Notes: a model not told the origin generated them from the sequence alone. Counted from the stretch's first letter, positions 45,425 to 53,795 are shown. The stretch: DNA of 64,000 bases from Niastella populi (GCF_002078015.1 NZ_LWBP01000089.1:62001-126000), one strand, 5' to 3'. Numbers and translations: made by a program.

Positions 45425-46246
45425 ATGAGGTTTCTAAATATACTTCCTGTATTCCTGGCGATGGCAGTCTTAACGAGCTGCTCGGTATACCGTTCGGGCC
45501 AAACTCCCGACGATGTATATTATTCTCCAGGTCGCACGCAGGAAGATTCTTACGTTACAGTTGACAATACCAGGAAAGGCCGCAGCTATGGCCGTTACGA
45601 TAACACCAATCCCGATGACAATTATTTGCGGATGCGGGTGCGCGATCGTTATCGCTGGAGCGCGTTCGACAATTATTCCACATTGAACGACTGGCAATAC
45701 AATGGCGGTTATTACGGCATGTACAACCCTTATTATGCCGGCGGTTATGGATACAGTGGGTTTGGCTATGGCATGGGTATGGGTTTCGGGCCTTACAGCT
45801 ATTACAACCCCTGGTCGTTTAATTCTTACTGGAACAGTTATTACCACTGGAACAGCTTTTACAACCCCTATTGCCCCGGTATTATCGTAGGCAGCTACAA
45901 AACCAACCCGGTTGTATACAATTCGGTGCGTAATTTCAATATGGCCACCTATAGTAACAACAGTAGCTACAACAACCGCAACAGCGGTGGCGGCGGCAGA
46001 CCGATCTACCAATCGAACAATGGCCGGTATAATACCCGTAACGACAGCTATTATACGCCGGGTTCAAATAACGGCGGATTACGCCGGGTATATCCCAGCA
46101 GCAGTGGCAGCAACGGCGGTTATCAGCCTTCATCCCCCTCTTCAGCGCCGGTTAGAACTTACTCGCCCGCATCATCGGGCGGTTCTTCCCGCGGTAGCAG
46201 TGGAGGCAGCAGCGGCGGCGGCAGCAGGCCAAGCCGGGGCGGATAG
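45425..46246 (+). CDS. Tyr/Asn/Gly-rich lipoprotein
   Basis: A 273-residue lipoprotein (signal ending VLTSC, Cys19). The first part (DDVYYSPGRTQEDSYVTVDN, YLRMRVRDRYRWSAFDNYSTL) is followed by a central Tyr-Gly-Asn-Trp-rich region (about 95-165) with many YY, YNP and SYWNSYYHWNS words, and a C-terminal Ser/Gly tail (GGSSRGSSGGSSGGG). This type recurs in Bacteroidetes as poorly named lipoproteins; the low-complexity composition suggests a surface or adhesive role, by inference. A TAACTTTA box (45335-45342) is a weak promoter candidate. Confidence 0.8.
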   Translation: MRFLNILPVFLAMAVLTSCSVYRSGQTPDDVYYSPGRTQEDSYVTVDNTRKGRSYGRYDNTNPDDNYLRMRVRDRYRWSAFDNYSTLNDWQYNGGYYGMYNPYYAGGYGYSGFGYGMGMGFGPYSYYNPWSFNSYWNSYYHWNSFYNPYCPGIIVGSYKTNPVVYNSVRNFNMATYSNNSSYNNRNSGGGGRPIYQSNNGRYNTRNDSYYTPGSNNGGLRRVYPSSSGSNGGYQPSSPSSAPVRTYSPASSGGSSRGSSGGSSGGGSRPSRGG

Positions 46247-46585
46247 ACGAAGGACTGAAACGACAGACGGCAAACGTGAAAGGAACCCGTTTTTCTAACC
46301 TCGCTTCATACCGAAATCTCAAGAAAGTTCAGCAAGGTTGTCCTTTCCGTAAATAATGACAGACCAACTGTTTTTTGAAATTATTAATACCTGTAGTGTA
46401 CTTTCACACTATAGACAAAAGCTTTTTTTCTATTGTGAGCGTGAAATTGTTAAAAAAACAATCAACCCGGCTTATACCATCATCACACTGCAGCAACGGA
46501 GCGAGGCACCGGAATTAAGCCCAACACTCAGTCGAGAGGTATATTTGCCGTTTCACGTTTCACGTTTTACGCTTAATGTTTGCAA
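46247..46585. promoter_or_regulatory. Leader of the FadL-family gene with a TATATTTG box and CACGTTT words
   Basis: 339 bases with no supported gene. TATATTTG (46540-46547) matches the TAnnTTTG -7 box 38 bases before the ATG, with no clear -33. At 46550-46578 the words TTTCACG, TTTCACG and TTTTACG form a short array. TAGTGT/ACACTA (46394-46399 with 46406-46411) is a small inverted repeat. Confidence 0.4.
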
Positions 46586-48142
46586 ATGAAGCACACCCTT
46601 ACATTGTCTTTTCTTTTATTAGCCGGCAGTGCGGCTATGGCCCAGTTACCCGAAGATGTGATGCGTTTGGGCTATAACACGCATTCAGGAACGGCGCGTA
46701 ACCAGGCCATTGGCGGGGCTATGGGCTCCCTCGGCGGCGATATCACTGCCAACTTTGTTAACCCGGCCGGTTTAGGCATGTATAAAGTAAGCGAGATCGT
46801 GCTTACACCCGGATTTACGCTGGCAAACAGCAAAAGCGTTTACCGCGAATCGAATGCTACCAGCAATAACCAGAACCGGTTCAATATAGGCGCCTCTGGT
46901 TTTGTATCGGCCTCCAGCGATCCCGGTCGAGCATTTGGAAATAAAGTGTTCAGTATTGCCGTTAACCGCACCGCCAACTTCAATAATTCAGTTTATTATA
47001 AGGGTGGAAATAATTACAGTTCCATTTCAGAACAATATGCCGAAGAATTTTCGAACTCGGGTGTTTCCCTCAATGACGTAAGAAACAGCCCTTATCTTTC
47101 GCTTGGCACCAAAATGGCCGTGTATACTTACCTTATAGATACCGCCACCGTCATGGGAGTTTTACAGGTACTTGGCCGGCCCGAATACCTCGATTCGGTT
47201 GTACAGGAAAACAGGATCACCACCACAGGCGGCATCTCTGAAATTGCCATTGGTTTTGCCGGCAACAACAATGATAAATTCTATATCGGCGGCAGCATCG
47301 GTATTCCCATCGTAAAATATGAGCGCAGGCTCGAGTTTACCGAATCGGACCCATCGAATGATGTCGACAACAATTTTAAATACACCCGGTACGAAGAAAG
47401 ATTGACCACTACCGGCGTAGGCTTCAATGCCAAATTGGGTGTTATTTTCAAACCCGTGAACCAGTTGCGCGTTGGCGCTGCCATTCATACGCCAACACTC
47501 TATGGTTTAAAGGATAGATTGTGGACCAAAATGGTCACAGATGTAGAAGGGTTGTTCAGGCAAACCAACCCCAATGATCCCGGCATTGACAGTATTACCT
47601 CCGATTACTATGATGGCGGCCAAACGCCCGAATACAAATTCGATATGACCTCGCCCTGGAAATTCCTGGTGAGCGGTTCCTATATCTTTCATGAAGTGGA
47701 AGATGTAACGCGTCAACGCGGTTTTGTTACCGCCGATGTGGAATATGTGACTTATGGCTCAACCCGCTTCAACCCCGGTGAAGAAACAGGCGATGAATCT
47801 TATTTCGATAACCTGAACAAGACCGTAAAAGATTATTATAAAGGCGCGCTAAACTTACGATTTGGCGGCGAATTGAAATTCAATACGTTTATGGTGCGTG
47901 CGGGTTTCGCACATTATGGCAATCCGTATGCCGAAGATGCATTAAAGGCAAGCCGGCAAATTTACAGCGCCGGCGTGGGGTATCGCGACAAAGGCGTTTT
48001 TGTAGATCTTACCTATGCGCACAGCATTTATAAAGATGTACATTTCCCATACCGGTTAGATCCGCGATTCACAGAAAACACATTCGCCAATATAAAAAGC
48101 AATATCGGGCAGATTCTGCTGACGTTGGGGTTAAAAATATAA
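46586..48142 (+). CDS. OmpP1/FadL/TodX-family outer-membrane transporter
   Basis: A 518-residue outer-membrane barrel for hydrophobic substrates. Signal peptide 1-20 (AGSAAMAQ), then the family N-terminus LPEDVMRLGYNTHSGTARNQ and AMGSLGGDITANFVNPAGLG, with the NPA-type hatch region. Aromatic-rich strands follow, and the end (IGQILLTLGLKI) is strand-like. Start ATG 46586 is preferred to the TTG at 46580. Bacteroidetes members may move lipids or aromatics; the ligand is unknown. A GGCAACGA array starts right after the stop. Confidence 0.9.
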   Translation: MKHTLTLSFLLLAGSAAMAQLPEDVMRLGYNTHSGTARNQAIGGAMGSLGGDITANFVNPAGLGMYKVSEIVLTPGFTLANSKSVYRESNATSNNQNRFNIGASGFVSASSDPGRAFGNKVFSIAVNRTANFNNSVYYKGGNNYSSISEQYAEEFSNSGVSLNDVRNSPYLSLGTKMAVYTYLIDTATVMGVLQVLGRPEYLDSVVQENRITTTGGISEIAIGFAGNNNDKFYIGGSIGIPIVKYERRLEFTESDPSNDVDNNFKYTRYEERLTTTGVGFNAKLGVIFKPVNQLRVGAAIHTPTLYGLKDRLWTKMVTDVEGLFRQTNPNDPGIDSITSDYYDGGQTPEYKFDMTSPWKFLVSGSYIFHEVEDVTRQRGFVTADVEYVTYGSTRFNPGEETGDESYFDNLNKTVKDYYKGALNLRFGGELKFNTFMVRAGFAHYGNPYAEDALKASRQIYSAGVGYRDKGVFVDLTYAHSIYKDVHFPYRLDPRFTENTFANIKSNIGQILLTLGLKI

Positions 48143-48313
48143 AAGGCAACGAGGCAACGAGGCAACGAGGCAACGAGGCAACGAGGCAACGAGGCATAAA
48201 GGCAAGTAGGGCCCGAAGCAGCCCGACGAGAGTGAGGCATGAATTTATATATTAGTCCCGAACCATGAACTGTGAACTATGAACTGTGAACTATGAACTG
48301 AACAACTGAACAA
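48141..48313. repeat. GGCAACGA array and GAACTAT/CAACTGAA array
   Basis: The word GGCAACGA recurs six times from 48147, beginning inside or just past the porin stop codon. From 48262 to 48311 the 7-base words GAACTGT and GAACTAT alternate, then switch to the 8-base word CAACTGAA (also present at 7689-7739), ending at the miaA stop (48314-48316). The switch from 7- to 8-base periodicity in one array is notable. Confidence 0.75.
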
Positions 48314-49210
48314 CTAATTAACCACCTTCTCAACTATATTCTCAACAGCATCAGGTGAAAACCATTGCATATTTGCATCCCGTTTAAACCAAGTCATTTG
48401 CCGTTTGGCGTATTGCCGGGTATTGGTCTTTATCTGATCGATGGCCTGCTGCAGTGTTATTTTTCCGTCGAGGTATTCGAACAGCTCGCTGTAACCTACG
48501 GTTTGTAGCGCATTCAATTGTTTATAAGGAACCAGTTGTTTTACTTCATTCAACAACCCCTGCTCCATCATCTGATCAACCCGGGTATTGATACGCGCAT
48601 GTAATTCGGGTTTGGGCAGTTCGAGCCCCAGTTTTATGATCCTGAACGGGCGCGCTGCTTTTTTTCCCTGCTGAAAAGTGCGTATAGACTCGCCAGTTGC
48701 CTGTTTTACTTCCAGTGCACGGATCAGCCGCTGGGGGTTCTGCACCTCTCCTGTTGCGTAATAAAGCGGGTCCTGCTCCTGTACCTGTTGTTGTAACCAG
48801 GCCAGTCCCGCCCGCTCGTATTGCGCTGTAATGGCCTGCCTGATGTTTATAGAAACAGGCGGCATGTCATCGAGCCCTTCGCAGAACGCTTTTATGTACA
48901 AACCGGTGCCGCCGGTTACAACAGCCAAATCGTGCTGCTGAAATATTTCATCAGCCGCCTGTAAAGCATATTGCTCAAAAACGGCAGCGTTTACATCATC
49001 GTGTATGGAATGGGAATTGATAAAATAGTGATGCACCTGTTGCAGTTCGCTGTGGGAGGGTTTGGCAACGCCTATTGTCATTTCCTTAAAGCACTGACGG
49101 GAGTCGGCTGAAATGACGGCGGTATTGAAATGCCTGGCTACGGCTATGGCTGCGGCGGTTTTGCCTACGGCGGTAGGCCCCGCAATAATTACACAAGTTT
49201 TTTCAGTCAT
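48314..49210 (-). CDS. miaA: tRNA dimethylallyltransferase
   Basis: Adds the dimethylallyl group to N6 of A37 in tRNAs reading UNN codons. The 298-residue protein has the P-loop GPTAVGKT (residues 11-18), ISADSRQCFKEMTIGVAKPS, VTGGTGLYIKAFCEGL and the C-terminal TRQYAKRQMTWFKRD block. ATG 49210 (MTEKTCVIIAGP) is chosen over 49240. It follows the pRiA4b-like gene across an AACCACA-type element on the same strand. Confidence 0.97.
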   Translation of the reverse strand: MTEKTCVIIAGPTAVGKTAAAIAVARHFNTAVISADSRQCFKEMTIGVAKPSHSELQQVHHYFINSHSIHDDVNAAVFEQYALQAADEIFQQHDLAVVTGGTGLYIKAFCEGLDDMPPVSINIRQAITAQYERAGLAWLQQQVQEQDPLYYATGEVQNPQRLIRALEVKQATGESIRTFQQGKKAARPFRIIKLGLELPKPELHARINTRVDQMMEQGLLNEVKQLVPYKQLNALQTVGYSELFEYLDGKITLQQAIDQIKTNTRQYAKRQMTWFKRDANMQWFSPDAVENIVEKVVN

Positions 49211-49255
49211 ATTGTTTGCCTGAGCTTGTAAAGAACTCAAAACAAGATTCAGTTT

Positions 49256-49364
49256 ATGTTTTTTTGTTTATGGTTTATTGTTCTTCCAGCGGGTAGTTCG
49301 AAAGAAATTTCGAGTTTCAAAGCGCGGCAGCAACCACAAACTATAAACCATAAACTATAAACTC
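49256..49364. repeat. Word array: AACCACA type, GCGGCAGCAAC inverted element
   Basis: The left arm (TTTGTTTATGGTTTATTG) and right arm (GCGGCAGCAAC then CACAAACTATAAACCATAAA) flank a core with its own CGAAA/TTTCG stem. The right arm ends at the stop of the minus-strand gene at 49365. Same orientation relative to the upstream gene as 37796-37920. Confidence 0.7.
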
Positions 49365-49937
49365 TTATACTTCGTCATCCTGTCCACCTTCTTCGGCTTC
49401 TTCGCCCTCTCCTTCTGTCAGTTCATCATCACCATCGCCTTCGGTGCCGAAACCTTCGGTGCCAGCTTTCAGGTCATATTTCTCTTCCATTTCGGTAAGC
49501 TTGTCGCCGGCAATACCTTTGGTGCCGTATTGCGATGGCGCAATACCTTCCGATTTTATGACTGCAGGATAATCGATCTTGCTACTTTCTTCTTTCGATA
49601 CGCTGATCAGTTCAACCAGGAAACTCCAGTTCTTTACAAAATCGTAAACGAAAATGAATTTCTGGTTGGGATCTTTGATCTCAGAACCGATCGCCGTATT
49701 TTCCATCAGCAACGGGGCCACCTTGTACTGTTTATCGTATTGGGCCAGACTGATCTCGCGACCGCGTTGCCAGTTGTCATTACTGCGGTAGAACGTAGCC
49801 TGATGTTTACTATCAAACTCGTACGACTTCAGAATTACCTGGTGCAGTTGCAAAAAAGTTTGTGTATGCTTTATGGCAACATCCCGGTAGATACTGTCGT
49901 CTTCTTCAAAATATATTCTGAATTTTAAAACAGCCAT
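49365..49937 (-). CDS. pRiA4b ORF-3-like (IS1096 TnpR-like) protein with acidic tail
   Basis: A 190-residue protein. The N-terminal ~130 residues have the plasmid pRiA4b ORF-3 fold (LKFRIYFEEDDSIYRDVAIK, TFLQLHQVILKSYEFDSKHQ, FIFVYDFVKNWSFLVEL), a family also labelled IS1096 passenger TnpR. The last ~40 residues are almost all Asp, Glu and Gly (GEGEEAEEGGQDDEV), a strong negative tail. The label does not imply a mobile element: no transposase or terminal repeats are near, and the position beside miaA is stable in related genomes as I recall. Function unknown. Confidence 0.8.
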   Translation of the reverse strand: MAVLKFRIYFEEDDSIYRDVAIKHTQTFLQLHQVILKSYEFDSKHQATFYRSNDNWQRGREISLAQYDKQYKVAPLLMENTAIGSEIKDPNQKFIFVYDFVKNWSFLVELISVSKEESSKIDYPAVIKSEGIAPSQYGTKGIAGDKLTEMEEKYDLKAGTEGFGTEGDGDDELTEGEGEEAEEGGQDDEV

Positions 49938-50341
49938 ACTTAAAATTTCAGGTTCTTTATTCTTTTGTTTATTCCCCGTGCTTAATGCCGGGTATATTCG
50001 AAAATTAATTCCCTATATTTTTAGTGAGCAAATATTTATCCAAATATTTGCAAAGTGCCAGCCGTTTCTATAGCCGGTTGCACCTACCTTTCAATTGCCT
50101 CCGTGTCAAAAATAAGACAATTCCCCAACTATCAAAGTATGCAATTTAAGGTGCATTTGCATAGCAACAAAATGCCCGAACATACACAGTGATACCGTTT
50201 TATGCAAATAAAGCAAAAGCTGCGCCGGGAAATTACCGCATATGGGCCAAAATTCGATTTCTGATTTTGAGATTTCAATATGTTCAGCAGATTAATAAAT
50301 TGCGTAATCGCTAAATCTCAAAATCCCGAAATCAAAAAATC
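49938..50341. repeat. Intergenic region with GATTTTGAGATTTC inverted element
   Basis: 404 bases. At 50247-50341 the words GATTTCTGATTTTGAGATTTC and CTAAATCTCAAAATC / CCGAAATCAAAAAATC form two arms around a short core with ATGTTCAGCAGATTAATA, ending at the stop of the CCA-adding enzyme gene (50342-50344). The rest (49938-50246) holds no recognisable gene and presumably the promoter of the pRiA4b-like gene. Confidence 0.6.
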
Positions 50342-51922
50342 TTAAATTTTATTTACAGGCTGCAGCCCCAGTGCTGCTGCTTTTTTCATCATAAAATCAT
50401 ATGCGGCGTCGTAGGAGTTATCGATCTCCCCATCGAGGATGGCTTCGCGAATGCTGTTTTTGAGGTCGCCCACTATTTTACATGGTGAAAGTCCGAATAT
50501 ATCCATAATTATTTCACCGGTAACGGGCGGCTGCCAGTTACGTATACGGTCTTTTTCTTCTACCTCTTTCAGGCGGTGGCGCACCAGCTCGAAATTTTCG
50601 AGATAGCGGATCACTTTTTGTTTGTTCTTTGAGGTGATGTCGGCCTCACACAACAACATCAACGCATCTATATCGTCACCGGCATCGAACAACAATCTGC
50701 GTATGGCAGAATCGGTGATATTTTCTTTTGTAAGACTTATTGGCCGTAAGTGCAGTTCTACCAGTTTGCGCACAAAACGCAGTTTTTCATTTTGCGGCAG
50801 CTTCAATCTGGCAAACAGTTTCGGCACCATTCTGCCCCCTACCACTTCATGTCCATGGAACGTCCAGCCGTGGCCTTTTTCAAATTTCTTTGTCGGCGGT
50901 TTACCAATATCGTGCAGCAAAGCTGCCCAACGCAACCACAGGTCGCTGGTATGGCGGCAGATGTTATCAACCACCTGCAGGGTATGATAAAAATTATCTT
51001 TATGGCCCAGCCCGTCGATGTATTCGGCGCCGGCGAGGTCAACCATTTGCGGAAAAATGATATGCAGCAAACCGCTTTGATAAAGCAGGTCGAAACCAAT
51101 GGATGGCTTTGGGCTCAACAATATTTTATTCAGCTCTTCGGTGATGCGTTCCTGCGATATGATCCTGATGCGTTCTGCATGGTCCTTGATGCCCTGGAAC
51201 GTAGCCGGCGCAATGGTAAAGTTCAATTGCGCTGCAAACCGGATGGCGCGCATCATGCGCAGCGGATCGTCGCTGAATGTGGTTCCGGGATCGAGCGGTG
51301 TTTGAATAATCTTTTTCTCCAGGTCGTGCAGGCCGTTGAAAGGATCTATCAGCCTTCCGTAATCTTCGGTATTCAAAGAAATGGCCATGGCATTGATAGT
51401 AAAATCCCTTCTGTCCTGATCGTCTTTTAACGATCCTGGCACCACATCGGGGTTGCGGCTATGATAGCGGTAACTTTCTTTACGCGCGCCAACAAATTCA
51501 ATTTCGAGCGCGGCCCCCCCCTGCTCCCCCGCGGTGGGGGGGGAATTAAGTTGATCACTATCGCCCCCGGTGATGATGGTAGTTGCAGGAACAGTTTCCT
51601 GTTCGCCATTCTCCACACCGGTAATATGTTTATGATCTACCTCGCCCTGTACTTCATCGTAAAAGTGTTTCAGTTTTATCTGGGCGGTGCCGTAGGTTTT
51701 GAAGAAGGAAACGGAAGGTCTTGGCTGGAAGCGTTCTGCCACCTTATGCGCCAGTTGAATACCATCGCCCACACAAACGATATCGGCGTCTTTTGTTGTA
51801 CGGCCCAATAATTTATCGCGCACAAAACCGCCGATCACATATGCGGGCACACCCAGTTCTTCGGCAGCATGAGCGATCTTTTTAAAAACAAACAGTTCCT
51901 TTTCGTTGCACTTTATATCCAT
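50342..51922 (-). CDS. CCA-adding/poly(A)-polymerase-type tRNA nucleotidyltransferase with HD domain
   Basis: A 526-residue enzyme that repairs or adds the 3' CCA of tRNAs. The nucleotidyltransferase motif is intact (GGFVRDKLLG, DADIVCVGDG), as are RRDFTINAMAISL and DPLRMMRAIRFAAQLNF; the C-terminal half carries an HD phosphohydrolase domain (WAALLHDIGKPPT). ATG 51922 (MDIKCNEKEL) is used, since the extra 22 residues upstream are repeat-like. Unusually, about 50 residues (roughly 89-138) interrupt the usual run from the DAD strand to EIEFVGARKESYR; they come from low-complexity DNA including a C8/G8 palindrome. Confidence 0.93.
   Translation of the reverse strand: MDIKCNEKELFVFKKIAHAAEELGVPAYVIGGFVRDKLLGRTTKDADIVCVGDGIQLAHKVAERFQPRPSVSFFKTYGTAQIKLKHFYDEVQGEVDHKHITGVENGEQETVPATTIITGGDSDQLNSPPTAGEQGGAALEIEFVGARKESYRYHSRNPDVVPGSLKDDQDRRDFTINAMAISLNTEDYGRLIDPFNGLHDLEKKIIQTPLDPGTTFSDDPLRMMRAIRFAAQLNFTIAPATFQGIKDHAERIRIISQERITEELNKILLSPKPSIGFDLLYQSGLLHIIFPQMVDLAGAEYIDGLGHKDNFYHTLQVVDNICRHTSDLWLRWAALLHDIGKPPTKKFEKGHGWTFHGHEVVGGRMVPKLFARLKLPQNEKLRFVRKLVELHLRPISLTKENITDSAIRRLLFDAGDDIDALMLLCEADITSKNKQKVIRYLENFELVRHRLKEVEEKDRIRNWQPPVTGEIIMDIFGLSPCKIVGDLKNSIREAILDGEIDNSYDAAYDFMMKKAAALGLQPVNKI
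51512..51545. repeat. C8/G8 palindrome inside the CCA-adding enzyme gene
   Basis: Eight C (51514-51521) face eight G (51536-51543) around TGCTCCCCCGCGGT. The frame stays open through it, encoding SPPTAGEQGG on the minus strand. It resembles the intergenic C/G element at 42091. Confidence 0.75.
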
Positions 51923-52023
51923 TATTCTTGTCCTTATTGCAAATGTACTATTTTCGTGGATCGGCAGTCGGCAATCGTAAATCGGCAATCCCCGACCTCA
52001 TCGGGGGCGGTAAGCAGGAATTC

Positions 52024-52135
52024 CTTATCAACCTCTATCAACTTATCAACCTTTCAACTATTACTCAGCCTGCCGCACAGAGAAACCTTTATCAACTCTA
52101 TCAACTTGTCAACTTCTCAAACGCTCAACCAACTG
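52024..52135. repeat. Word array: CAACTTAT/CAACCTTT type
   Basis: CTATCAACTTATCAACC and TTTCAACTATT at 52030-52064, then TTTATCAAC, TCTATCAAC, TTGTCAAC at 52086-52125 form a one-sided array whose right part runs into the 3' end of the glycosyltransferase gene; its stop codon (52109-52111) lies within the array. Confidence 0.6.
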
Positions 52136-53104
52136 CCCACTCGAAATCCCATACGCACATTTAAAATGGCCTAACGGGCACGCGGGCCTGCCATGTAACC
52201 CGCAGGGCCGGCAGGCCAGCGGCTCCTGTATCTCTACAATAAAACGTTTATCCGATAACGGTCCAAACCCGAATGACGGTAAGGTAGAGCAATACACGGC
52301 CGTTACCGGCGCATTTACCGATGAGGCAAAATGCATGGGCGCCGAATCATTCACGTAATTCATGACCGCTTCTTTCATCAGCGCAGCCGATTGCAAAAAG
52401 CTCAGTTTGCCGCACAGGTTCACCACTGTGGCGGTTATACCGCCGGCGCGAATTTCTTCGGCAAGGGGCACATCATTGGGCGCCCCCAGTAAATAGATGG
52501 TATAGTTCGCCGGTATTTCTTTGGCGAATGCGATCCATTTATCTTTCGGGAATTGTTTGGTGAACCACACCGATGCCGGTGAAATGGTGATATACGGATG
52601 TTTCTTATAACCCTGTACGGCGGCCGTATCCTGCGCGGAAGGATACAGGTGCGGTTTCATTACCTCGTCGTTCGTAAAAGCGCTGATCAGCTCATTGTTG
52701 CGGTCAACCTCGTGTATGGGGTGCTGCACATCGCTGATAACATGTTTTATTTTTTTGCTGAACGCCCAACTGAAGGGATTTTTATCGAACCCGATGGTTT
52801 CGCGGGCGCCCGAAAATGCGGTGAGTATACCGGTGGCGGCAAAACGCTGTACGTTTATCACTTTATCGTACCGGCGTTTCCTGATGATCCCTAACATCTT
52901 CCACAGGTTTGTTAGTTTGCCGTTCTTTTTGTCCCAGATAAGCACTTCGTTCAGGTACGGGTGATTATGCAGCAACCCTTCATTGCCTTTTCTTACCAGA
53001 AAATCAATTTTCGCATCGGGGAAATGGCGGTGCAGTTTTTCCACAATGCCTGTCGCCAGCACCACATCACCGATAAAGGCGGTTTGTATAATGAGAAAGT
53101 TCAT
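52109..53104 (-). CDS. Glycosyltransferase family 9 (ADP-heptose LPS heptosyltransferase type)
   Basis: A 331-residue GT-B enzyme that adds a heptose-like sugar to LPS core or other surface glycan. The N-terminus NFLIIQTAFIGDVVLATGIVEKLH and the C-terminal half (PYITISPASVWFTKQFPKDKW, YLLGAPNDVPLAEEI, NLCGKLSFLQSAALM, NYVNDSAPMHFA) match WaaC/WaaF/RfaQ-like proteins. ATG 53104 is chosen; 35 extra upstream residues would cover a repeat array. The last ~12 residues are encoded by array DNA, so the tail may be an acquired extension. Confidence 0.93.
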   Translation of the reverse strand: MNFLIIQTAFIGDVVLATGIVEKLHRHFPDAKIDFLVRKGNEGLLHNHPYLNEVLIWDKKNGKLTNLWKMLGIIRKRRYDKVINVQRFAATGILTAFSGARETIGFDKNPFSWAFSKKIKHVISDVQHPIHEVDRNNELISAFTNDEVMKPHLYPSAQDTAAVQGYKKHPYITISPASVWFTKQFPKDKWIAFAKEIPANYTIYLLGAPNDVPLAEEIRAGGITATVVNLCGKLSFLQSAALMKEAVMNYVNDSAPMHFASSVNAPVTAVYCSTLPSFGFGPLSDKRFIVEIQEPLACRPCGLHGRPACPLGHFKCAYGISSGQLVERLRS

Positions 53105-53105
53105 T

Positions 53106-53225
53106 CTAATTTGTTTGTGGTTTGTGGTTTGTAGTTTGTGGTTGCTGCCGCACTTGAGGTTCAAAATTAATAGCGAACTTCCTTTAAAAGAACAACAAAC
53201 CACAAACAATAAACTACAAACTATT
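53106..53225. repeat. Word array: AACCACA type, GCGGCAGC element in reverse orientation
   Basis: The left arm has GTTTGTG, GTTTGTG, GTTTGTA, GTTTGTG then GTTGCTGCCGC; the right arm has AACAACAAACCACAAACAAT then AAACTACAAA and ends at the tsaC stop (53226-53228). The conserved GCGGCAGCAAC block is on the far side from the upstream gene, opposite to 37796 and 49256, so the element can insert or invert in both orientations. Confidence 0.72.
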
Positions 53226-53795
53226 TTATTCCCTGATAATAGTTACACTCCCATCCCTATTCCACTTAATAATAGCTGATGCCGCATGCGGCGTCGTGTC
53301 TTTTTGCCGGTGTTGAACAATATAGTCGACCCCCTGCCAGATGGCGGGCATAATTTCACCGAAGGTCGCCGGAGAAGGATCGCCCGATAAATTGGCCGAG
53401 GTAGATACGATCGGTTTGCGAAACCTTTTGATCAGGTGTTTGCAGAAAGTATCTTTTACGATGCGGATGGCAACCGAACCGTCGGAGCTGATCACATTAT
53501 CGGCCAGCCCGATGGCGCCGTCATAGATCACCGTAGTAGGCTTTTTAGCTTTGGCGAGGTGATCGAACACCTGCAGGTCGATATTGGCCACATACTGCAT
53601 CAGCTCTTTTTCATCGGCCAGCAGAATGATCATACTTTTTGAGTCGGGCCGCTGTTTCAGATTATAAATGCGGCTCACGGCAGTGGCATTGGTAGCATCG
53701 CAGCCAATGCCCCAGATGGTATCCGTGGGGTAAAGGATCAGTCCCCCACCCTGTAATACCTTTAAACAATGATCTATATCGTGCGAAAAATCCAT
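53226..53795 (-). CDS. tsaC: L-threonylcarbamoyladenylate synthase
   Basis: Makes threonylcarbamoyl-AMP for the t6A37 modification of ANN-decoding tRNAs. A 189-residue YrdC/Sua5 domain with the substrate-site motifs LILYPTDTIWGIGCDATN, RPDSKSMIILL, PTTVIYDGAIGLADNV, SVAIRIVKDTFCKHLI and STSANLSGDPSPATFGEI, complete and at normal length. No extra Sua5 C-terminal domain. It sits in a minus-strand run with glycosyltransferase and CCA-adding genes, with miaA beyond. Confidence 0.95.
   Translation of the reverse strand: MDFSHDIDHCLKVLQGGGLILYPTDTIWGIGCDATNATAVSRIYNLKQRPDSKSMIILLADEKELMQYVANIDLQVFDHLAKAKKPTTVIYDGAIGLADNVISSDGSVAIRIVKDTFCKHLIKRFRKPIVSTSANLSGDPSPATFGEIMPAIWQGVDYIVQHRQKDTTPHAASAIIKWNRDGSVTIIRE

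Noticed and set aside
46356-46589. Small 77-residue open frame before the porin gene
   Set aside because: No recognisable domain, and it overlaps the putative promoter and the start of the porin gene; composition looks non-coding.
49365-49937. Mobile element suggested by the IS1096 TnpR family name
   Set aside because: No transposase, terminal repeats or target duplications flank the gene; the label is only a fold name.
53105-53209. Longer start for the family 9 glycosyltransferase
   Set aside because: The 35 added residues would be encoded by the AACCACA array; ATG 53104 gives the family N-terminus.
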